Assembly (NCBI GenBank): GCA_963580455.1
Contig: OY756967.1
Coordinates: 12,980,501-13,044,500 of the forward strand
Source of the DNA: Euonymus europaeus
Taxonomy: Eukaryota > Streptophyta > Magnoliopsida > Celastrales > Celastraceae
Direction of reading: 5' to 3'
DNA length: 64,000 bases
This document shows positions 37,551 to 48,000 of this stretch, one piece after another. The position numbers and the translations under genes are program-made. The first letter of the stretch is position 1, and each line of letters starts with the position of its first letter. Below the pieces are notes generated by a model, which worked only from the letters and a program-made list of their open reading frames with translations, made no database searches and had not been told where the DNA came from.

Positions 37551-40500
37551 AGAAATTTAATGTTTTGGCATCGAAATAATCTTGGAAGCTTATACTCGTA
37601 AAATTTGACTTAGTAGAACAATATAAAGTGTACACCGAGCAACTTTGATTGTCCGAAGTTGCTCAACTCTCTCTATAGAAGAGCTTTTAACGGTTTTGTC
37701 CATTTGTCATAGAAAGTTGGTGTTTTGGCATCGAAATAATCCTGGAAGCTCATTTTCGTAAAATTTAACATAGAAGAACAATAAAAAGTGTACACCGAGC
37801 AACTTTGATGGTACGAAGTTGCTCAACTCTCTCTATGGAGGAGCTTTTAACGGTTTTGTCCATTTGTCATTGAAAGTTGTTGTTTTGGCATCGAAATAAT
37901 TCTGGAAGCTCATTTTCGTAAAATTTAACGTAGAAGAACAATAAAAAGTGTACACCGAGCAACTTTGATAGTCCGAAGTTTCTCAACTCTCTCTATGGAG
38001 GAGCTTTTAACGGTTTTGTCCATTTGTCATAGAAAGTTTTTGTTTTGGCATCGAAATAATCCTGGAAGCTCATTTTCGTAAAATTTAACATAAAAGAACT
38101 ATAAAAAGTTTACACCGAGCAACTTTGATAGTCGAAAGTTGCTCAACTCTCTCTATGGAGGAACTTTTAACGGTTTTTTTCATTTGTCATAGAAATTTAA
38201 TGTTTTGGCATCGAAATAATCTTGGAAGCTTATACTCGTAAAATTTGACTTAGTAGAACAATATAAATTGTACACCGAGCCACTTTTATTGTTCGAAGTT
38301 GCTCAACTCTCTCTATGGAGGAGCTTTTAACGGTTTTGTCCATTTGTCATAGAAAGTTTTTGTTTTGGCATCGAAATAATCTTGGAAGCTCATTTTCGTA
38401 AAATTTAACATAAAAGAACTATAAAAAGTGTACATCGAGCAACTTTGATTGTCCGAAGTTGCTCAACTCTTTCTATGGAGGAGCTTTTAATGGTTTTGTT
38501 CATTTGTCATAGAAATTTAATGTTTTGGCATCGAAATATTCTTGGAAGCTTATACTCGTAAAATTTGACTCAGTAGAACAATATAAATTGTATACCGAGC
38601 AACTTTGATTGTCCGAAGTTGCTCAACTCTCTCTATGGAGGTGGTTTTTACGGTTTTGTCCATTTGTCATAGAAAGTTGGTGTTTTGGCATCGAAATAAT
38701 CCTGGAAGCTAATTTTCATAAAATTTAACATAAAAGAATAATAAAAAGTGTACACTGAGCAACTTTGATTGTCCGAAGATGCCCAACTCTTTCTATTGAG
38801 GTGCTTTTAACGGTTTTGTCCATTTGTCATAGAAAGTTAATGTTTTGGCATCAAAATAATCCAGGAAGCTTATACTCGTAAAATTTGACTTAGTAGAACA
38901 ATATAAAGTGTACACCGAGCAACTTTGATTGTCCGAAGTTGCTCAACTCTTTCTATGGAGGATCTTTTAACGGTTTTGTCCATTTGTCATAGAAAGTTAA
39001 TTTTTGGCATCGAAATAATCTTGGAAACTTATACTCGTAAAATTTGACTTAGTAGAACAATATATAGTGTACACCGAGCAACTTTGATTGTCCGAAGTTG
39101 CTCAACTCTCTCTATGGAGGAGCTTTTAACGGTTTTGTCGATTTTTCATAGAAAGTTGGTGCTTTGGCGTCGAAATAATCCTGGAAGCTCATTTTCGTAA
39201 AATTTAACTTAGAAGAACAATAAAAAGTGTACACCGAGCAACTTTGATTGTCCGAAGTTTCTCAACTCTCTCCATGGAGGAGCTTTTAATGGTTTTGTCT
39301 ATTTGTCGTAGAAAGTTGGTGTTTTGGCATCGAAATAATTCTGGAAGCTCATTTTCGTAAAATTTAAAATAAAAGAATAATAAAAAGTGTACACCGAGCA
39401 ACTTTGATTGTCCGAAGTTGCTCAACACTCTCTAAGGAGTTGGTTTTAACGGTTTTGTCCATTTGTCATAGAAAGTTAATGTTTTGGCATCGAAATAATC
39501 CTGGAAGCTTATACTCGTAAAATTTGACTTAGTAGGACTATATAAAGTGTACACCGAGCAACTTTTATTGTCCGAAGTTGCTCAACTCTCTCTATGGAGG
39601 AGCTTTTAACGGTATTGTCCATTTGTCATAGAAAGTTTTTGTTTTGGCATCGAAATAATCTTGGAAGCTTATACTCATAAAATTTGACTTAGTAGAACAA
39701 TATAAAGTGTACACCGAGCAACTTTGATTGTCCGAAGTCGCTCAACTCTCTCTATGGAGGAGCTTTTAACGGTTTTGTCCATTTGTCATAGAAAGTTTTT
39801 GTTTTGGCATCGAAATAATCCTGGAAGCTCATTTTCGTAAAATTTAACATAAAAGAACAATAAAAAGTTTACACCGAACAACTTTGATAGTCCAAAGTTG
39901 CTCAACTCTCTCTATGAAGGAACTTTTAACGGTTTTGTCCATTTGTCATAGAAATTTAATGTTTTGGCATCGAAATAATCTTGGAAGCTTATACTCGTAA
40001 AATTTGACTTAGTAGAACAATATAAAGTGTACACCGAGCAACTTTGATTGTCCGAAGTTGCTCAACTCTCTCTATAGAAGAGCTTTTAACGGTTTTGTCC
40101 ATTTGTCATAGAAAGTTGGTGTTTTGGCATCGAAATAATCCTGGAAGCTCATTTTCGTAAAATTTAACATAGAAGAACAATAAAAAGTGTACACCGAGCA
40201 ACTTTGATGGTACGAAGTTGCTCAACTCTCTCTATGGAGGAGCTTTTAACGGTTTTGTCCATTTGTCATTGAAAGTTGTTGTTTTGGCATCGAAATAATT
40301 CTGGAAGCTCATTTTCGTAAAATTTAACGTAGAAGAACAATAAAAAGTGTACACCGAGCAACTTTGATAGTCCGAAGTTTCTCAACTCTCTCTATGGAGG
40401 AGCTTTTAACGGTTTTGTCCATTTGTCATAGAAAGTTTTTGTTTTGGCATCGAAATAATCCTGGAAGCTCATTTTCGTAAAATTTAACATAAAAGAACTA

Positions 40501-41766
40501 TAAAAAGTTTACACCGAGCAACTTTGATAGTCGAAAGTTGCTCAACTCTCTCTATGGAGGAACTTTTAACGGTTTTTTTCATTTGTCATAGAAATTTAAT
40601 GTTTTGGCATCGAAATAATCTTGGAAGCTTATACTCGTAAAATTTGACTTAGTAGAACAATATAAATTGTACACCGAGCCACTTTTATTGTTCGAAGTTG
40701 CTCAACTCTCTCTATGGAGGAGCTTTTAACGGTTTTGTCCATTTGTCATAGAAAGTTTTTGTTTTGGCATCGAAATAATCTTGGAAGCTCATTTTCGTAA
40801 AATTTAACATAAAAGAACTATAAAAAGTGTACATCGAGCAACTTTGATTGTCCGAAGTTGCTCAACTCTTTCTATGGAGGAGCTTTTAATGGTTTTGTTC
40901 ATTTGTCATAGAAATTTAATGTTTTGGCATCGAAATATTCTTGGAAGCTTATACTCGTAAAATTTGACTCAGTAGAACAATATAAATTGTATACCGAGCA
41001 ACTTTGATTGTCCGAAGTTGCTCAACTCTCTCTATGGAGGTGGTTTTTACGGTTTTGTCCATTTGTCATAGAAAGTTGGTGTTTTGGCATCGAAATAATC
41101 CTGGAAGCTAATTTTCATAAAATTTAACATAAAAGAATAATAAAAAGTGTACACTGAGCAACTTTGATTGTCCGAAGATGCCCAACTCTTTCTATTGAGG
41201 TGCTTTTAACGGTTTTGTCCATTTGTCATAGAAAGTTAATGTTTTGGCATCAAAATAATCCAGGAAGCTTATACTCGTAAAATTTGACTTAGTAGAACAA
41301 TATAAAGTGTACACCGAGCAACTTTGATTGTCCGAAGTTGCTCAACTCTTTCTATGGAGGATCTTTTAACGGTTTTGTCCATTTGTCATAGAAAGTTAAT
41401 TTTTGGCATCGAAATAATCTTGGAAACTTATACTCGTAAAATTTGACTTAGTAGAACAATATATAGTGTACACCGAGCAACTTTGATTGTCCGAAGTTGC
41501 TCAACTCTCTCTATGGAGGAGCTTTTAACGGTTTTGTCGATTTTTCATAGAAAGTTGGTGCTTTGGCGTCGAAATAATCCTGGAAGCTCATTTTCGTAAA
41601 ATTTAACTTAGAAGAACAATAAAAAGTGTACACCGAGCAACTTTGATTGTCCGAAGTTTCTCAACTCTCTCCATGGAGGAGCTTTTAATGGTTTTGTCTA
41701 TTTGTCGTAGAAAGTTGGTGTTTTGGCATCGAAATAATTCTGGAAGCTCATTTTCGTAAAATTTAA
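36942..41766 (+). repeat. 2399-bp (15-mer) tandem duplication
   Basis: Copies 36942-39340 and 39341-41739 are near-identical (15 x 160 minus 1), and identity runs 27 bp into a third start. Private marks 2399 bp apart are 'ctctaaggagttgg' (37032 and 39431), 'gatggtacgaag' (37807 and 40206), 'agtcgaaag', 'gagccacttttattg', 'gatgcccaac' and 'gtgctttggcgtcg'. The junction at 39341 joins two monomers in register, giving a hybrid monomer whose first part is 'tgtcgtag...aataatt' and whose second part is 'tttaaaataaaag'. The first ~610 bp overlap the end of the 2238-bp domain. Confidence 0.93.
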
Positions 41767-43252
41767 CATAAAAGAACAATAAAAAGGGTACACCGAGCAA
41801 CTTTGATTGTCCGAAGTTTCTCAACTCTTTCTATGGAGGAGCTTTTAACGGTTTTGTGCATTTGTTATAGAAAGTTAATGTTTTGGCATCAAAATAATCT
41901 TGGAAGCTTATACTCGTAAAATTTGACTTAGTAGAACAATATAAAGTGTACACCGAGCAACTTTGATTGTCCGAAGTTGCTCAACTCTCTCTATGGAGGA
42001 GCTTTTAACGGTTTTGTCCATTTGTCATAGAAAGTTTTTGTTTTGGCATCGAAATAATCTTGAAAGCTTATACTCATAAAATTTGACTTAGTAGAACAAT
42101 ATAAAGTGTACACAGAGCAACTTTGATTGTCCGAAGTTGCTCAACTCTCTCTATGGAGGAGCTTTTAACGGTTTTGTCCATTTGTCATTGAAAGTTGGTG
42201 TTTTGGCATCGAAATAATTCTGGAAGCTCATTTTCGTAAAATTTAACGTAGAAGAACAATAAAAAGTGTACACCGAGCAACTTTGATAGTCCGAAGTTTC
42301 TCAACTCTCTCTATGGAGGAGCTTTTAACGGTTTTGTCCATTTGTCATAGAAAGTTTTTGTTTTGGCATCGAAATAATCGTGGAAGCTCATTTTCGTAAA
42401 ATTTAACATAAAAGAAGTTTAAAAAGTTTACACCGAGCAACTTTGATAGTCTAAAGTTGCTCAACTCTCTCTATGGAGGAACTTTTAACGGTTTTGTTCA
42501 TTTGTCATAGAAATTTAATGTTTTGGCATCGAAATAATCTTGGAAGCTTATACTCGTAAAATTTGACTTAGTAGAACAATATAAATTGTACACAGAGCCA
42601 CTTTGATTGTTCGAAGTTGCTCAACTCTCTCTATGGAGGAGCTTTTAACGGTTTTGTCCATTTGTCATAGAAAGTTAATGTTTTGGCATCAAAATAATCT
42701 TGGAAGCTTATACTCGTAAAATTTGACTTAGTAGAACAATATAAAGTGTACACCGAGCAACGTTGATTGTCCGAATTTGCTCAACTCTCTCTACGGAGGA
42801 GCTTTTAACGGTTTTGTCAATTTTTCATAGAAAGTTGGTGTTTTGGCATCGAAATAATCCTGGAAGCTCATTTTCGTAAAATTTAACATAGAAGAACAAT
42901 AAAAAGTGTACACCGAGCAACTTTGATAGTCCGAAGTTGCTCAACTCTCTCTATGGAGGTGCTTTTAATGATTTTGTCCATTTGTCATAGAAAGTTGGTG
43001 TTTTGGAATCGAAATAATCGTGCAAGCTCATTTTCGTAAAATTTAACATAAAAGAACAATAAAAAGTGTATACCGAGCAACTTTGATTGTCCGAAGGTGC
43101 TCAACTCTTTCTATGGAGGAGCTTTTAACGGTTTTGTCCATTTGTCATAGAAATTTAATGTTTTGGCATCGAAATAATCTTGGAATCTTATACTCGTAAA
43201 ATTTGACTTAGTAGAACAATATAAATTGTACACCGAGCAACATTGATTGTCT
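41767..43252 (+). repeat. Diverged, older-looking relative of the 7.7-9.2 kb segment
   Basis: Monomer order matches 7750-9240: 'gtgcatttgttatag', 'cttgaaagcttatactcat' with 'cacagagc', 'cattgaaag', 'tttacaccgagcaac' with 'agtctaaag', 'gagccac', 'ctctctacggagg' with 'gtcaattttt', and 'gaatcgaaataatcgtgcaag'. This copy lacks the extra t and the 10-bp deletion of the 151-bp monomer and keeps 'gtgttttgg' where the 3351-bp units have 'gtgtcttgg'. It therefore preserves the state before those changes. Confidence 0.83.
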
Positions 43253-44644
43253 GAAGTTGATCAACTCTCTATGGAGGTGTTTTTAACGGTTTTGTCCATT
43301 TGTCATAGAAAGTTGGTGTTTTGGCATCGAAATAATCCTGGAAGCTCATTTTCGTAAAATTTAACAAAGAAGAATAATAAAAAGTGTACACCGAGCAACT
43401 TTGATTGTCCGAAGATGCCTAACTCTTTCTATGGAGATGCTTTTAACGGTTTTGTCCATTTGTCATAAAAAGTTAATGTTTTGGCATCGAAATAATCCTG
43501 GAAGCTTATACACGTAAAATTTGACTTAGAAGAACAATATAAAGTGTTTACCGAGCAAATTTGATTGTCCGAAGTTGCTCAACTCTCTCTATAGAAGAGC
43601 TTTTTATGGTTTTGTCCATTTGTCATAGAAAGTTGGTGTTTTGGCATCGAAATAATCCTGGAAGCTCATTTTCTTAAAATTTAATGTAGAAGAACAAAAA
43701 AAAGTGTACACCGAGCAACTTTAATAGTCCGAAGTTGCTCAACTCTCTCTATGGAGGAGCTTTTAACGGTTTTGTCCATTTTTCATAGAAAGTTGGTGTT
43801 TTGGCATCGAAATAATCGTGCAAGCTCATTTTCGTAAAATTTAACATAAAAGAACAATAAAAAGGGTACACCGAGCAACTTTGATAGTCCGAAGTTGCTC
43901 AACTCTCTCTATGGAGGATCTTTTAACGGTTTTGTCCATTTGTCATAGATAGTTAATGTTTTGGCATCGAAATAATCCTGGAAGCTCATTTTCGTAAAAT
44001 TTAACAAAGAAGAATAATAAAAAGTGTACACCGAGCAACTTTGATTGTCCGAAGATGCCTAACTCTTTCTATGGAGGTGCTTTTAACGGTTTTGTCCATT
44101 TGTCATAGAAAGTTAATGTTTTGGCATCGAAATAATCCTGGAAGCTTATACACGTAAAATTTGACTTAGTAGAACAATATAAAGTGTACACCGAGCAACT
44201 TTGATTGTCCGAAGTTGCTCAACTCTCTCTATAGAAGAGCTTTTTACGGTTTTGTCCATTTGTCTTAGAAAGTTGGTGTTTTGGCATCGAAATAATCCTG
44301 GAACCTCATTTTCTTAAAATTTAACGTAGAAGAACAAAAAAAAGTGTACACCGAGCAACTTTGATTGTCCGAAGTTGCACAACTCTCTCTATGGAGGAGC
44401 TTTTAACGGTTTTTTCCATTTGTCATAGAAAGTTAATGTTTTGGCATCGAAAAAATCTTGGAAACTTATACTCGTAAAATTTGACTTAGTAGAACAATAT
44501 AAAGTGTACAACGAGCAACTTCGATTGTCCGAAGTTGCTCAACTCTCTCTATGGAGGAGCTTTTAACGATTTTGTCCATTTTTCATAGAAAGTTGGTGTT
44601 TTGGCATCGAAATAATCCTGGAAGCTCATTTTCGTAAAATTTAA
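43253..44644 (+). repeat. Two degenerate units related to the 798-bp family, plus linking monomers
   Basis: At 43253 the marker 'gaagttgatcaactctctatgg' with 'ggaggtgttttt' opens a run of monomers in the 798-bp order ('tttaacaaagaag', 'atacacg', 'tcttaaaatttaatg', 'catttttcat'). A second, less complete run starts near 43980. Each carries private changes, such as 'ggagatgc', 'cttagaagaac' in a B monomer, 'gtttaccgagcaaat' and 'gtcttagaaag'. After 44400 the monomers are individual variants ('gaaaaaatcttgg', 'caacgagcaacttcg'). I see nothing other than satellite here. Confidence 0.78.
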
Positions 44645-47600
44645 CTTAGAAGAACAATAAAAAGTGTACACCGAGCAACTTTGATAGTCCGAAGTTTCTC
44701 AACTCTCTCCATGGAGGAGCTTGTAACGGTTTTGTCCATTTGTCATAGAAAGCTGTTGTTTTGGCATCGAAATAATCCTAGAAGCTTATTTTCGTAAAAT
44801 TTAACAAAAAAGAACCATAAAAAGGGTACACCGAGCAACTTTGATTGTCCGAAGTTTCTCAACTCTTTCTATGGAGGAGCTTTTAACGGTTTTGTCCATT
44901 TGTCATAGAAAGTTGTTGTTTTGGCATCGAAATAATCTTGGAAGCATATACTCATAAAATTTGACTTAGTAGAACAATATAAAGTGTACACCGAGCAACT
45001 TTGATAGTCCGAAGTTGCTCAACTCTCTCTATGGAGGAGCTTTTAACGGTTTTGTCCATTTTTTATGGAAATTTAATGTTTTGGCATCGAAATAATCTTG
45101 GAAGCTTATACTCGTCAAATTTCACTCAGTAGAACAATATAAAGTGTACACCGAGCAACTTTGATTGTCCGAAGTTGCTCAACTCTCTCTATGGAGGAGC
45201 TTTTAACGGTTTTGTCCATTTGTCATAGAAAGTTGGTGTTTTGGCATCGAAATTATGCTGGAAGCTCATTTTTGTAAAATTTAACTTAGAAGAACAATAA
45301 AAAGTGTACACTGCGCAACTTTGATAGTCCGAAGTTTCTCAACTCTCTCTATGGAGGAGTTTTTAACGGTTTTGTCCATTTGTCATAGAAAGTTGGTGTT
45401 TTGGCATCGAAATAATTCTTGAAGCTCATTTTCTTAAAATTTAACGTAGAAGAACAGTAAAAGTTGTACACCGAGCAACTTTGATAGTCCGAAGTTGCTC
45501 AACTCTCTCTATGGAGGAGCTTTTAATGGTTTTGTCCATTTTTCATAGAAAGTTGGTGTTTTGGCATCGAAATAATCCTGGAAGCTCATTTACGTAAAAT
45601 CTAACATAGAAGAACAATAAAAACTCTACACCGTGCAACTTTGAAAGTCCGAAGTTGCTCAACTCTCTCTATGGAGGAGCTTTTAACGTTTTGTCCATTT
45701 GTCATAGATAGTTAATGTTTTGGCATCGAAATAATCCTGGAAACTTATACTCGTAAAATTTGACTTAGTAGAAGAATATAAAGTGTACACCGAGCAACTT
45801 TGATTGTCCGAAGTCGCTCAACTCTCTCTATAGAAGTGCTTTTAACGGTTTTGTCCATTTGTCATAGAAAGTTGGTGTTTTGGCATCGAAATAATCCTGC
45901 AAGCTCATTTTCTTAAAATTTAATATAGAAGAACAAAAAAAAGTGTACACCGAGCAACTTTGATAGTCCGAAGTTGCTCAACTCTCTATCGAGGAGCTTT
46001 TAACGGTTTTGTTCATTTGTCGTAGAAAGTTAATGTTTTGGCATCGAAATAATCCTGGAATCTTATACTCGTAAAATTTGACTTAGTAGAACAATATAAA
46101 GTGTACACCGAGTAACTTTGATTGTCCGAATTTGCTCAACTCTCTCTATGGTGGAGCTTTTACGATTTTTTCCAATTGTCATAGAAAATTGGTGTTTTAG
46201 CATCGAAATAATCCTGAAAGCTCATTTTCGTAAAATTTAACATAGAAGAACAATAAAAATTGTACATCGAGCAACTTTGATAGTCCGAAGTTGTTCAACT
46301 CTCTCTATGGAGGAGCTTTTAACGGTTTTGTCCATTTTTCATAGAAAGTTGGTGTTTTGGCATCGAAATAATCCTGGAAGCTCATTTTCGTAAAATTTAA
46401 CATAGAAGAACAATAAAAAGTTTACACCGAGAAACTTTGATAGTCCGAAGTTGCTCAACTCTCTCTATGGAGGAGCTTTTAACGGTTTTGTTCATTTGTC
46501 ATAGAAAGTTAATGTTTTGGCATCGAAATAATCCTGGAAGCTTATACTCGTAAAATTTGACTTAGTAGAACAATATAAAGTGTACACCGAGCAACTTTGA
46601 TTGTTCGAAGTTGCTCAACTCTCTCTATAGAAGAGCTTTTAACGGTTTTGTCCATTTGTCATAGAAAGTTGTTGTTTTGGCATCGAAATAATCCTGGAAG
46701 CTCATTTTCTTAAAATTTAATGTAGAAGAACAAAAAAAAGTGTACACCGAGCAACTTTGATAGTCCGAAGTTGCTCAACTCTCTCTATGGAGGAGCTTTT
46801 AACGGTTTTGTTCATTTGTCATAGAAAGTTAATGTTTTGGCATCGAAATAATCCTGGAAGCTTATACTCGTAAAATTTGACTTAGTAGAACAATATAAAG
46901 TGTACACCGAGCAACTTTGATTGTCCGAAGTTTCTCAACTCTCTCTATGGAGGAGCTTTTAATGGTTTTGTCCATTTTTCATAGAAAGTTGGTGTTTTGG
47001 CATCGAAATAATCCTGGAAGCTCATTTTCGTAAAATTTAACATAGAAGAACAATAAAAAGTTTATACCGAGAAACTTTGATAGTCCGAAGTTGCTCAACT
47101 CTCTCTATGGACGAGCTTTTAACGGTTTTGTCCATTTGTCATAGAAAGTTGTTGTTTTGGAATCGAAATAATCATGCGAGCTCATTTTCGTAGAATTTAA
47201 CATAAAAGAACAATAAAAAGTGTACACCGAGCAACTTTGATTGTCCAAAGTTGCTCAACTCTTTCTATGGAGGAGCTTTTAACGGTTTTGTCCATTTGTC
47301 ATAGAAATTTAATGTTTTGGCATCGAAATAATCTTGGAAGCTTATACTCGTAAAATTTGACTTAGTAGAACAATATAAATTGTACACCGAGCAACTTTGA
47401 TTGTCCGAAGTTGCTCAACTCTGTCTATGGAGGTGGTTTTAACGGTTTTATCCATTTGTCATAGAAAGTTGGTGTTTTGGCATCGAAATAATCCTGGAAG
47501 CTTATTTTCGTAAAATTTAACATAAAAGAATAATAAAAAGTGTACACTGAGAAACTTTGATTGTCCAAAGATGACCAACTCTTTCTATGGAGGTGCTTTT

Positions 47601-48000
47601 AACGGTTTTGTCCATTTGTCATAGAAAGTTAATGTTTTGTCATCGAGATAATCCTGGAAGCTTATACACGTAAAATTTGACTTAGTAGAACTATATAAAG
47701 TGTACACCGAGCAACTTTGCTTATCCGAAGTTGTTCAACTCTCTCTATGTTGGAGCTTTTAACGGTTTATTCCATTTGTCATAGAAAGTTAATGTTTTGG
47801 CATCGAAATAATCTTCGAAACTTATACTCGTAGAATTTGACTTAGTAGAACAATATAAAGTGTACACCGAGCAACTTTGATTGTCCGAAGTTGCTCAACT
47901 CTCTCTGTGGAGGAGCTTTTAACGGTTTTGTCCATTTGTCATAGAAAGTTGGTGTTTTGGCATCGAAATAATCCTGGAAGCTCATTTTCGTAAAATTTAA
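44645..48000 (+). repeat. Diverged 21-monomer copy of the right-hand 20-mer HOR
   Basis: Length 3356 equals 21 x 160 minus 4, and the four missing bases are visible: 'aacgttttg' near 45687, 'caactctctatcg' (2 bp) near 45985, and 'gcttttacg' near 46158. Monomer order follows the later HOR: 'tctccatggagg', 'attttttatgg', 'aattatgctgg', 'aataattcttg', 'catttacgtaaaatctaac', 'catagatag', 'tttaatatag', 'tccaattgtcatagaaaat'. Many private substitutions make this the least homogenised copy of the family. Confidence 0.82.

Noticed and set aside
37801..39430. A separate gene or transposon at the 37.5-39.4 kb HOR boundary
   Set aside because: Monomer register and all landmark blocks continue through the boundary. 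The change is only in which monomer variants follow each other.
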